Positions 1 to 9,373 of a stretch of 64,000 bases of DNA are shown here, one piece after another (the stretch's first letter is position 1; each line of letters starts with the position of its first letter). Source of the DNA: Timema cristinae. Its lineage: Eukaryota > Arthropoda > Insecta > Phasmatodea > Timematidae. A program made the translations under genes and the position numbers. The notes beneath the pieces were generated by a model, which did no database searches, was not told the DNA's origin, and saw nothing but the letters and a program-made list of their open reading frames with translations. The stretch lies in contig JBCFYV010002294.1 in NCBI GenBank assembly GCA_039000515.1, forward strand, positions 105,153 through 169,152, written 5' to 3'.

Positions 1-211
1 ATGTAGATCTCTGCTGTACAAACATTTCCCCTAAGAACATCAACTTTTTGAGAGACTTACTTATTTCCTTGCTCTATGTCATAAGAGAAATATTGCTTTA
101 AAACTTAAATAGTAACTAAAGTTCACAAAATTGTATTAATATATTTGTCAATATCTCAGAAAATATTAATTTTATAAATATATATTAAAAAAGTTTTTTT
201 GTACTACAATT

Positions 212-1115
212 TTGCAATGATAAGCTATTTAGTATCTCAAATAGTTGTGGAAATACGAAAATTTCCGCTTCTGTAAAGAAACAAAAAGTCATTTTCACGG
301 GACAATGGATATTGCCATTTTATTTATAATCTTAATCAACGCATAGATACAAATTTTAATCAAAATTGTTAGAGCCGATTTTGAAAAAAAAAATTCTCTC
401 GTTTCGCTCTTTTAACTAATCTTAATTTTAGGGTTAAACATACACACAGACAGACGGTATTTAAAAACCACTTTTTAGGGTTCGAGGGCTCATGAAACGT
501 CGACATTCATCAACATCTCGGGTTGGATTGTTTTACGTTCAAAAAGTTTATATATATATATTTGCGTATAGCATGAAAATTACTGGTTTTATAAAAATAT
601 GTTTCAAATAAAAGATTTTCATTATAAATAGACTTTCATATTTGCAATGATAAGTAATTTCATATCTCAAAGAGTTAAGGTGATATGATAAAAAAAAATA
701 GAATTTACGCATCAGACCTGAGCCTTTAAAGTCATTTTGACGAAAAATTGAGAGTATCCATTTTGTTTGTAATATCGGCCTATGCTTGGAAGTGAAAGTT
801 AATTAAAATCGTTAAAGCCGAGTTTGATAAAATCGATTTTTTCTCTTCTTGCCCTTAAGGAAATTATCCTTAATCTTAGGGTTGGGTATCCAATTCCAAA
901 AAACTCCTCGGGGCAACCTTATTAAAAACTAAGATACCAAGTCTTAGCCCAATTGGCAAAATAATTTAGGCCCAATTCCAAGGTACAGGCAGACCGAAAG
1001 ACAGACGGACAGACAGACAAATGGAAATGCAAAAAAAAAAAACTTTCTCAGATTTGCGGGGCTCATGAAACGTCGAAATTCGTCAAAATTTAGAGATTGA
1101 TTTTTTTATGAACAT
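212..1115. repeat. Two-copy degenerate direct repeat
   Basis: Two related blocks follow each other, roughly 212-545 and 643-1115. Both open with a 'TTGCAATGATAAG' motif followed by '..ATCTCAAA.AGTT', and both close with 'GGGCTCATGAAACGTCGA'. Each has a run of CAGACAGACGG-type repeats near its end. The second block is longer. No coding potential is visible. It resembles a dispersed noncoding repeat duplicated in tandem; I cannot assign a family. Confidence 0.6.
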
Positions 1116-1714
1116 AATACTTTCTATACCTGTAAGTTAGCGAGAAAGTAAAAAGATTAGCAGAAAATAAATATATTAATTATAAAATGTGACTTATATT
1201 TCATTTACTTATGATGTGCTGTATCTAACTTTACTTCAATAAAAGTACTATAAAATTTCATATCAGTTACTTTATTACCAATCTTTATGCCTAAAAAATA
1301 ATTAAATTACTAAAATAATCTAATTTACCAAATAGTAAGAGATTATGAAAGATAGAGGGGGGGAGGGGTGTTGGTGAAGATATATAATAAAATTGAAAAA
1401 TAAGTTTTGCGTGATGTAAAAAGTACAAAACTGATCCCATTTCGCTGTTGCCAAATGACTTTGATAAGTGTTATGGTCCGGTCGCAATCTTAGCTCTAAT
1501 AGAGCTGTCAATCACCCGCGAGAACATAGTAGCTCGCTATAACGCTGATTAATTAAAAAATGCTTTAAATTTATGATATCCACTTTAATTTATTTTCCAA
1601 ATGCATTGTATACAATGCTAAAAAAAAAACCTTTATATTTTACTCCACGCTTTATTACCTGTTCGAGCAAAATGAACTTAATTACACTTGTTGAATATAG
1701 ATGAGAAATAAATA
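1116..1714. other. AT-rich stretch without recognisable gene
   Basis: I see no coding region, RNA gene or structured repeat here apart from short A/T runs and a G-rich run near 1357-1370. Confidence 0.5.
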
Positions 1715-1885
1715 TTTGAGAGTAAATGTACCCACCTTTGCATGAAGAGAGCGGGAAACAATACCTCCAGTACACTCGGCCAGTATTCTGCCCCGATTCC
1801 CCAACCCACTTCTACCCCATACCCACACTAGATATATTTTATTGGACCGGCGCCGACTTTGACTCAATTTATTCAACAACATTTT
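1715..1885 (-). repeat. SINE body fragment
   Basis: On the minus strand this reads '..GGCCGAGTGTACTGGAGG', then 'TTTCCCGCTCTC' and 'CATGCAAAGGTGGGTAC'. That matches the body found behind tRNA-like heads elsewhere in the window (GGGTGTACTGA.., then TTCCCACTCTC, then CAAATGCGGGT). The tRNA head is missing or too diverged to see. Confidence 0.55.
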
Positions 1886-2164
1886 TACAAGTTTAGATAA
1901 GCAGGATAGTTTAAATAAATGCATGTTATTACTTTTATTTTATTTTACTATTTTCAAATAAAAGGTAGATCGTGAGATTCCGGCAGGAAGGAGCTTTTAG
2001 TAAAGACAAACAATAATTGCTTGGAGATAAATAAAATTGATAATACATTACTTTATTGTTAGTATAATTGGACCTATAAATAAATGAAAATAATTTTATT
2101 AGCTTTTATAACCGTCAAACAAAGCTCCTTCTTGTCTAAATCAGAAATGTAGTTTTTTGTTTTG

Positions 2165-2384
2165 TTTTTAGCACCACGTCTTACTATCTGCTCAGACTAT
2201 TCGCATATGCACTAATTACGCTAATGAATTAGGGATGAGGAAGGTTGAATTTAAAATTAAGTGTTCCTGTATTAGCGTGAAGGGAGAGTGTAAAACCATT
2301 TTGGAAAAACCACCCTTAGTAGGCCTACACCCGACCGGGGTTTAACCCCTGATATCCTTGTCATCAGCAGTCTAGTCTATAGTT
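2165..2384 (-). repeat. tRNA-derived SINE
   Basis: Minus-strand SINE. A B-box-like 'GGGGTTAAACCCCGG' is followed by the shared body, including a 'GGTTTTTCCAAAATGG' type segment, and by a tail ending in the family signature that reads 'GCACCACGTCTTACTA' on the plus strand at 2172. The tRNA head runs into the foldback element that starts near 2385 and may have been cut by it. Confidence 0.6.
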
Positions 2385-2937
2385 TGATTCACACGCTCGC
2401 CGAAAACTAGAAAACAGAATCTGCGCAATAATTAACACACTTTAAGTTGCCCCATGATGCATTGCAACGCTTTAAAACAGCTGATTATCAACCTATTTTA
2501 TTTTCTAGTGGATATACATGTATTTTAGATCATTGTCCCGTTGGTTGTTTTCAAACTATATCGCTGTTTCGTGGCACAATTGGTCGCTCTGCTCAAGATG
2601 TTAGGCACAGGAGAACCAATCAAACCTCAGAAGTCCAATACGTCAATAAACACGCTTTACATTAACGGGTTATTTCAAATCTCCTCGCAACGACCAACGA
2701 AGCTGTCTGCTAGCTTCTAGCTCTACAGCGCATGCGTATTGATTTGAGATGGTTTGTTCTGAGGTTTGATTGGTTCTCCTGTGCCTAACATCTTGAGCAG
2801 AGCGGACAAAGTAGAGAATAGTTGAACTTCAGCAGAACAGCTCGCACCGATTAAGCTGAAATCTTGTGATTGGTTTAGAGCGCGTCACATGACCACGTTT
2901 TTGTTCTGCGCTAGTTTTTTGGCGAACGCGTGAATCC
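2385..2937. mobile_element. Foldback/MITE-like element
   Basis: The outer ends form imperfect inverted repeats. 'GATTCACACGCTCGCC' at 2386 pairs with 'GGCGAACGCGTGAATC' ending near 2936, and similarity continues through '..AAAACTAG'. Inside lies a perfect 48-bp inverted repeat. A tRNA-like head fragment on the minus strand at about 2938-2985 (A-box-like 'TGGTCTAAGGCG') suggests insertion into a SINE whose body is 2165-2384. No clean target-site duplication was found and no protein is encoded. Confidence 0.45.
2585..2804. repeat. Perfect 48-bp inverted repeat, 124-bp loop
   Basis: Bases 2585-2632 are the exact reverse complement of 2757-2804. The left arm starts 'CGCTCTGCTCAAGATG' and the right arm ends 'CATCTTGAGCAGAGCG'. 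A long perfect stem of this kind would form a strong hairpin in DNA or RNA. Confidence 0.9.
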
Positions 2938-3393
2938 ACAGTAGCACGAAAGTGACGCCTTAGACCAGTGCTGCCACAGAAGCAGGTCAGATTGTGTTTA
3001 AAATACATGAAACAGTTTAACTCAAAGTATAGTTAGTTTCAACCCTCATTCAATGTTGGCCAAAGATTAATGACGACGATAAAGTTGGTCATAAAAGGGT
3101 AAATAGCTCAGAGGCACAGACAATATAACAGAGCGCTCAGTTGAAGTTCTAGCCAAGTTGGAGAACTATAAACACTCATGTATTAGTGCAATAGCGCACA
3201 GAGCTAGTGAAACTTGGTGTGTTTATTGGAATACTAACCACGCACTTTCTAAACACATCGAGTATATCAACACACGGCCTTTTAAAGAAAGCCATTCAAG
3301 AACCCACACAACACCCATAAGCTCAACAATGCATACAACAATTCATCCGTTACTGTTACCCACATTTCACCGATGATACATTTTCAGCCATGC

Positions 3394-3470
3394 TGGGAAT
3401 TGGACCAGGAACCCTTAGCTAAGTAGAGAGACACGCTACCGACTGAGCCAAGGTGTCGGACTATGTATTG
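3394..3470 (-). repeat. tRNA-like SINE head
   Basis: The minus strand reads 'CCTTGGCTCAGTCGGTAGCG', an A-box/D-arm-like sequence, and 45-50 bases later 'CCTGGTCCAATTCCCAG', a B-box/T-arm-like sequence. This is the arrangement of a tRNA-derived promoter head. No intact acceptor stem is seen, so I do not call a tRNA gene. Confidence 0.55.
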
Positions 3471-3639
3471 TAATTGTTGTAATGTACATGATGGGATGAG
3501 AATAGTTAAGTTCGTGATAAATATACTTCAAGCTTGGTAGTAGGGATGTGGAACAAGCATACATCAATATTTTCCTTTCGATACCATTACTTCTTTACTC
3601 GGTATTTTTGTTTCGATACTCTTGTTACTACTACCCGCT

Positions 3640-3880
3640 TTGTTTGTCACATGGTCTAAGGCGTCACTCTCGCAATAGACTAGACTTCCGATTACGGGAA
3701 GATTGGGGCTCGATCCCGGTCGGGTGTACAAAGGATGGTTTTCTTAAATGGTTTGCCACTCTCTCCAGGCAAATTCGGGTACATTTCCTTTAAATTTAAC
3801 CTTCATAATTTCTAGCACATTAACGTAAATGATACGTGTATGTATAATACGAATGGGTAGTAAGACAAGGTAGTAAAAAA
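3640..3880 (+). repeat. tRNA-derived SINE, nearly full length
   Basis: The A-box-like 'TGGTCTAAGGCGTCAC' (3651) and B-box-like 'GGGGCTCGATCCCGGT' (3706) are followed by the shared body (GGGTGTACAAAGG, TTAAATGGTTTGCCACTCTC) and by the family tail 'CGAATGGGTAGTAAGAC'. The tail abuts the start of the 56-bp tandem array. The open frame at 3548-3793 lies across it and is not considered a gene. Confidence 0.65.
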
Positions 3881-3893
3881 AACTCTTAATCAT

Positions 3894-6800
3894 GATCTAG
3901 TGGTCAGAGATCCTGGATACAGACCAGAGGTCCCAGGTTCTATCCTCTGATCTAGTGGTCAGAGATCCTGGATACAGATCCAGAGGTCCCGGGTTCTATT
4001 CTCTGATCTAGTGGTCAGAGATCCTGGATACAGATCCAGAGGTCCCGGGTTCTATCCTCTGATCTAGTGGTCAAAGATCCTAGATACAGACCCAGAGGTC
4101 CCGGGTTCTATCCTCTGATCTAGTGGTCAGAGATCCTGGATACAGATCCAGAGGTCTCGGGTTCTATCCTCTGATCTAGTGGTCAGAGATCCTGGATACA
4201 GATCCAGAGGTCCCGGGTTCTATCCTCTGATCTAGTGGTCAGAGATCCTAGACACAGATCCAGAGGTCCCGGGTTCTATCCTCTGATCTAGTGGTCAGAG
4301 ATCCTGGATACAGATATAGAGGTCCCGGGTTCTATTCTCTGATCTAGTGGTCAGAGATCCTGGATACAGATCCAGAGGTCCCGGGTTCTATCCTCTGATC
4401 TAGTGGTCAAAGATCCTAGATACAGACCCAGAGGTCCCGGGTTCTATCCTCTGATCTAGTGGTCAGAGATCCTGGATACAGATCCAGAGGTCTCGGGTTC
4501 TATCCTCTGATCTAGTTTTCAGAGATCCTGGATACAGATACAGAGGTCCCGGGTTCTATCCTCTGATCTAGTGGTCAGAGATCCTAGATACAGATCCAGA
4601 TGTCCCGGGTTCTATCCTCTGATCTAGTGGTCAGAGATCCTGGATACAAACCCAGAGGTCCCGGGTTCTATCCCTGATCTAGTGGTCAGAGATCCTGGAT
4701 ACAGGTACAGAGGTCCCGGGTTCTATCCTCTGATCTAGTGGTCAGAGATCCTAGATACAGATCCTGAGGTCCCGGGTTCTATCCTCTGATCTAGTGGTCA
4801 GAGATCCTAGATACAGACCCAGAGGTCTCGGGTTCTATCCTCTGGTCTAGTGGTCAGAGATCCTGGATACAGATACAGAGGTCCCGGGTTCTATCCTCTG
4901 ATCTAGTGGTCAGAGATCCTAGATACAGATCCAGATGTCCCGGGTTCTATCCTCTGATCTAGTGGTCAGAGATCCTGGATACAAACCCAGAGGTCCCGGG
5001 TTCTATCCCTGATCTAGTGGTCAGAGATCCTGGATACAGATACAGAGGTCCCGGGTTCTATCCTCTGATCTAGTGGTCAGAGATCCTAGATACAGATACA
5101 GAGGTCCCGGGTTCTATCCCCAGATCTAGTGGTCAGAGATCCTGGATAAAAAACCAGAGGTCCCGGGTTCTATCCTCTGATCTAGTGGTCAGAGATCCTG
5201 GATACAGACCCAGAGGTCCCGGGTTCTATCCTCTGATCTAGTGGTCAGAGATCCTGGATACAGACCCAGAGGTCCCGGGTTCTATCCTCTGATCTAGTGG
5301 TCAGAGATCCTGGATACAGACCCAGAGGTCCCGGGTTCTATCCTCTGATCTAGTGGTCAGAGATCCTGGATACAGACCCAGAGGTCCCGGGTTCTATCCT
5401 CTGGTCTAGTGGTCAGAGATCCTGGATACAGATATAGAGGTCCCGGGTTCTATCCTCTGATCTAGTGGTCAGAGATCCTAGATACAGATCCTGAGGTCCC
5501 GGGTTCTATCCTCTGATCTAGTGGTCAGAGATCCTGGATACAGATATAGAGGTCCCGGGTTCTATTCTCTGATCTAGTGGTCAGAGATCCTGGATACAGA
5601 CCCAGAGGTCTCGGGTTCTATCCTCTGATCTAGTGGTAAGAGATCCTGGATACAGATACAGAGGTCTCGGGTTCTATCCTCTGATCTAGTGGTCAGAGAT
5701 CCTAGATACAGATATAGAGGTCCCGGGTTCTATCCTCTGATCTAGTGGTCAGAGATACTGGATACAGATATAGAGGTCCTGGGTTCTATCCTCTGATCTA
5801 GTGGTCAGAGATCCTGGATACAGATATAGAGGTCCCGGGTTCTATCCTCTGATCTAGTGGTCAGAGATCCTGGATACAGATATAGAGGTCCCGGGTTCTA
5901 TCCTCTGATCTAGTGGTCAGAGATCCTGGATACAGATATAGAGGTCCCGGGTTCTATCCTCTGATCTAGTGGTCAGAGATCCTAGATACAGATATAGAGG
6001 TCCCGGGTTCTATCCTCTGATCTAGTGGTCAGAGATCCTGGATACAGATATAGAGGTCCTGGGTTCTATCCTCTGATCTAGTGGTCAGAGATCCTGGATA
6101 CAGATATAGAGGTCCCGGGTTCTATCCTCTGATCTAGTGGTCAGAGATCCTGGATACAGATATAGAGGTCCCGGGTTCTATCCTCTGATCTAGTGGTCAG
6201 AGATCCTAGATACAGACCCAGAGGTCCCGGGTTCTATCCTCTGATCTAGTGGTCAGAGATCCTGGATACAGATCCAGAGGTCTCGGGTTCTATCCTCTGA
6301 TCTAGTGGTCAGAGATCCTGGATACAGATCCAGAGGTCCCGGGTTCTATCCTCTGATCTAGTGGTCAGAGATCCTAGACACAGATCCAGAGGTCCCGGGT
6401 TCTATCCTCTGATCTAGTGGTCAGAGATCCTGGATACAGATATAGAGGTCCGGGTTCTATTCTCTGATCTAGTGGTCAGAGATCCTGGATACAGATCCAG
6501 AGGTCCCGGGTTCTATCCTCTGATCTAGTGGTCAAAGATCCTAGATACAGACCCAGAGGTCCCGGGTTCTATCCTCTGATCTAGTGGTCAGAGATCCTGG
6601 ATACAGATCCAGAGGTCTCGGGTTCTATCCTCTGATCTAGTTTTCAGAGATCCTGGATACAGATACAGAGGTCCCGGGTTCTATCCTCTGATCTAGTGGT
6701 CAGAGATCCTAGATACAGATCCAGATGTCCCGGGTTCTATCCTCTGATCTAGTGGTCAGAGATCCTGGATACAAACCAGAGGTCCCGGGTTCTATCCCTG

Positions 6801-7970
6801 ATCTAGTGGTCAGAGATCCTGGATACAGGTACAGAGGTCCCGGGTTCTATCCTGATCTAGTGGTCAGAGATCCTAGATACAGATCCTGAGGTCCCGGGTT
6901 CTATCCTCTGATCTAGTGGTCAGAGATCCTAGATACAGACCCAGAGGTCTCGGGTTCTATCCTCTGGTCTAGTGGTCAGAGATCCTGGATACAGATACAG
7001 AGGTCCCGGGTTCTATCCTCTGATCTAGTGGTCAGAGATCCTAGATACAGATCCAGATGTCCGGGTTCTATCCTCTGATCTAGTGGTCAGAGATCCTGGA
7101 TACAAACCCAGAGGTCCCGGGTTCTATCCCCTGATCTAGTGGTCAGAGATCCTGGATACAGATACAGAGGTCCCGGGTTCTATCCTCTGATCTAGTGGTC
7201 AGAGATCCTAGATACAGATACAGAGGTCCCGGGTTCTATCCCCAGATCTAGTGGTCAGAGATCCTGGATAAAAAACCAGAGGTCCCGGGTTCTATCCTCT
7301 GATCTAGTGGTCAGAGATCCTGGATACAGACCCAGAGGTCCGGGTTCTATCCTCTGATCTAGTGGTCAGAGATCCTGGATACAGACCAGAGGTCCCGGGT
7401 TCTATCCTCTGATCTAGTGGTCAGAGATCCTGGATACAGATATAGAGGTCCCGGGTTCTATTCTCTGATCTAGTGGTCAGAGATCCTAGATACAGATATA
7501 GAGGTCCCGGGTTCTATCCTCTGATCTAGTGGTCAGAGATCCTAGATACAGATCCAGAGGTCCGGGTTCTATCCTCTGATCTAGTGGTCAGAGATCCTAG
7601 ATACAGATCCAGAGGTCCCGGGTTCTATCCTCTGGTCTAGTGGTCAAAGATCCTGGATACAAACCCAGAGGTCCGGGTTCTATCCTTTGGTCTAGTGGTC
7701 AGAGATCCTAGATACAGACCCAGAGGTCTCGGGTTCTATCCTCTGATCTAGTGGTCAGAGATCCTAGATACAGATATAGAGGTCCGGGGTTCTATCCTCT
7801 GATCTAGTGGTCAGAGATCCTGGATACAGATATAGAGGTCCCGGGTTCTATCCTCTGATCTAGTGGTCAGAGATCCTAGATACAGACCCAGAGGTCCCGG
7901 GTTCTATCCTTTGGTCTAGTGGTCAGAGATCCTGGCTATAGATCCAGAGGTCCCAGGTTCGATCCCTCGA
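3894..7970 (+). repeat. 56-bp tandem array of tRNA-like monomers
   Basis: About 72 head-to-tail copies of a 56-bp unit beginning 'GATCTAGTGGTCAGAGATCC' and ending 'CCCGGGTTCTATCCTCT'. Each unit keeps a tRNA D-arm/A-box-like part (TCTAGTGGTCAG), an anticodon-arm-like hairpin (CTGGA, a six-base loop, TCCAG) and a T-arm/B-box-like part (GGTCCCGGGTTCTATCC). The acceptor stem and 3' T-stem are absent. By family knowledge the closest tRNA type is a Glu-like head (TCTAGTGGTTAG..CCCGGGTTCGA). Nearly every unit has a CCCGGG site. Variation clusters in a six-base window (GATCCAG, GATATAG, GACCCAG, GATACAG). All copies point the same way and the last runs into a SINE body. Confidence 0.93.
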
Positions 7971-8150
7971 TCCCTGGTGCTTATAGATTTATCTGTGAAG
8001 CAGTGTGTCTGGAACGGTGTCAACTTAGCCCCGTGATGGCAATTGAAGAGCTACTTGAGTGACAACGTCGTGTTTCTGGTAAAGAAAACTGAGACTAACG
8101 GTTGGAGGGGTCCTTGTGCCGATCACATGACACCCTCTATCCACAAATAT
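7971..8150 (+). repeat. SINE body following the tRNA-like array
   Basis: The last array unit restores a canonical B-box (GGTTCGATCCC at 7957). It then continues into unique sequence, 'TGGTGCTTATAGATTTATC', resembling the SINE at 28858-29165 (TGGCACAGATTTATCTG). I read this as the body of the SINE whose tRNA head was tandemly multiplied upstream. Confidence 0.6.
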
Positions 8151-8312
8151 TGGCACTATTTTTTAATTTGCCTTGAGGGATAGTGGAAAACGATTTAAAC
8201 AAAAAAATTAGTCCATTTGACCTAAATTCGAACCTGGAACTCCCGTCATCGGTAGTCCAGTGTATCTTAAGACTGATGCCTTAGACCATTAGACCACCGA
8301 ACTAGGTTATAC
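8151..8312 (-). repeat. tRNA-derived SINE, partial
   Basis: The minus strand reads 'GTTCGGTGGTCTAATGGTC' (A-box region) at 8312 downward and 'CCAGGTTCGAATTTAGG' (B-box region) near 8240. A body segment 'GTTTTCCACTATCCCTC' follows toward 8170. The tail runs into the neighbouring SINE body. Confidence 0.6.
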
Positions 8313-9369
8313 TTTGTTTCCACATTCCAAATGTACAATTTTTACACTTGAGGCAGGGTTTGTAAATCAAAAAACAAAACATCCTTTTGGGGTAGACGAG
8401 ATCTTCCGAAGAAGTGAGGAATGTATTTTCTCCATCACCATGTGGCGAGCCCTAAATTAGTTGTCGACAATCAGCGCCTTTGTGTGAATGTGTCAACTCA
8501 TAAGTCTTGTGTAAGCGCCATATTGGACACATACATGATGCACCATAACATGTGGGACACACTTCAGTGTTGGATAGAGTTCAAAATAAACAAGCAAATA
8601 GTTCACATAAGCATGTATCTCATTTGACCATCTGGTTGGTATAGTTCTATTGCAGGCTCATGCCATGATGTGCATCTGTATATTTATGGTAATATTTTTA
8701 AGCTTATATTATGATGGCCTGATTAAAAGTTCAAGCTGCTTCATTTGGAAAATCTAAAAATATAACTACGCCTTACAACATTACATTACTATCATTTTTA
8801 GTGATGTAATAAACGTAATATGATAGGTACATTCTTTTCTAATGAAAAAATTGTGTTTATTATTGCTAGATAAACTCAAAAGTAATTTAAGGATAAAGAG
8901 AAAAACCGTTGAATGTATATATACTACAAGAGGTCGCCAGCCCAGCTAAAAAAAAAAAAACAGAAGAGCTTAGATTAGTAGAAAATATCTCTCCGCTAGT
9001 ATCACTTGTGTTCTCCAACACCAGAAAGTGTCACTGTAATAGCTTAGGGGTAAACCGGCTAAAATATTCTCTTTCTCTCTTCTCCTTCGCTCTCTACAAG
9101 AGACTTTGAAGGGTGGGGATTAGGCAGCAGTCCTTTCCTCCCTCCATTCCTAATAATAGCAAACGACCTTGAAGTAAAGCAAGAAAAAAATTCATGGTTC
9201 CCCGGCAACTTTCCTTTGGTTCTTTTTCAAACCCACTAACATAATTTGTTTTGAGGTTCACGAGTTGTAGGCGGACACCTCTGTCTTGCTTCATGCCCTA
9301 TGCTTTATATAGATTAAATAATGTATTGATTTGTATATTTTTGTGTAAATTTGAGTGATATATATTTTT
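8313..9369. other. Gene-free stretch
   Basis: There are only short open frames without family similarity, A-runs and a poly-A tract near 8948. I see nothing that supports a gene. Confidence 0.5.
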
Positions 9370-9373
9370 TTAA

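Noticed and set aside
3394..3470. Functional tRNA genes
   Set aside because: The A- and B-box-like heads here and elsewhere lack a pairing acceptor stem and continue into SINE bodies.
3894..7970. CRISPR-like regular array
   Set aside because: The whole 56-bp unit repeats with no unique spacers, and the setting is eukaryotic; it is a tandem tRNA-like repeat.
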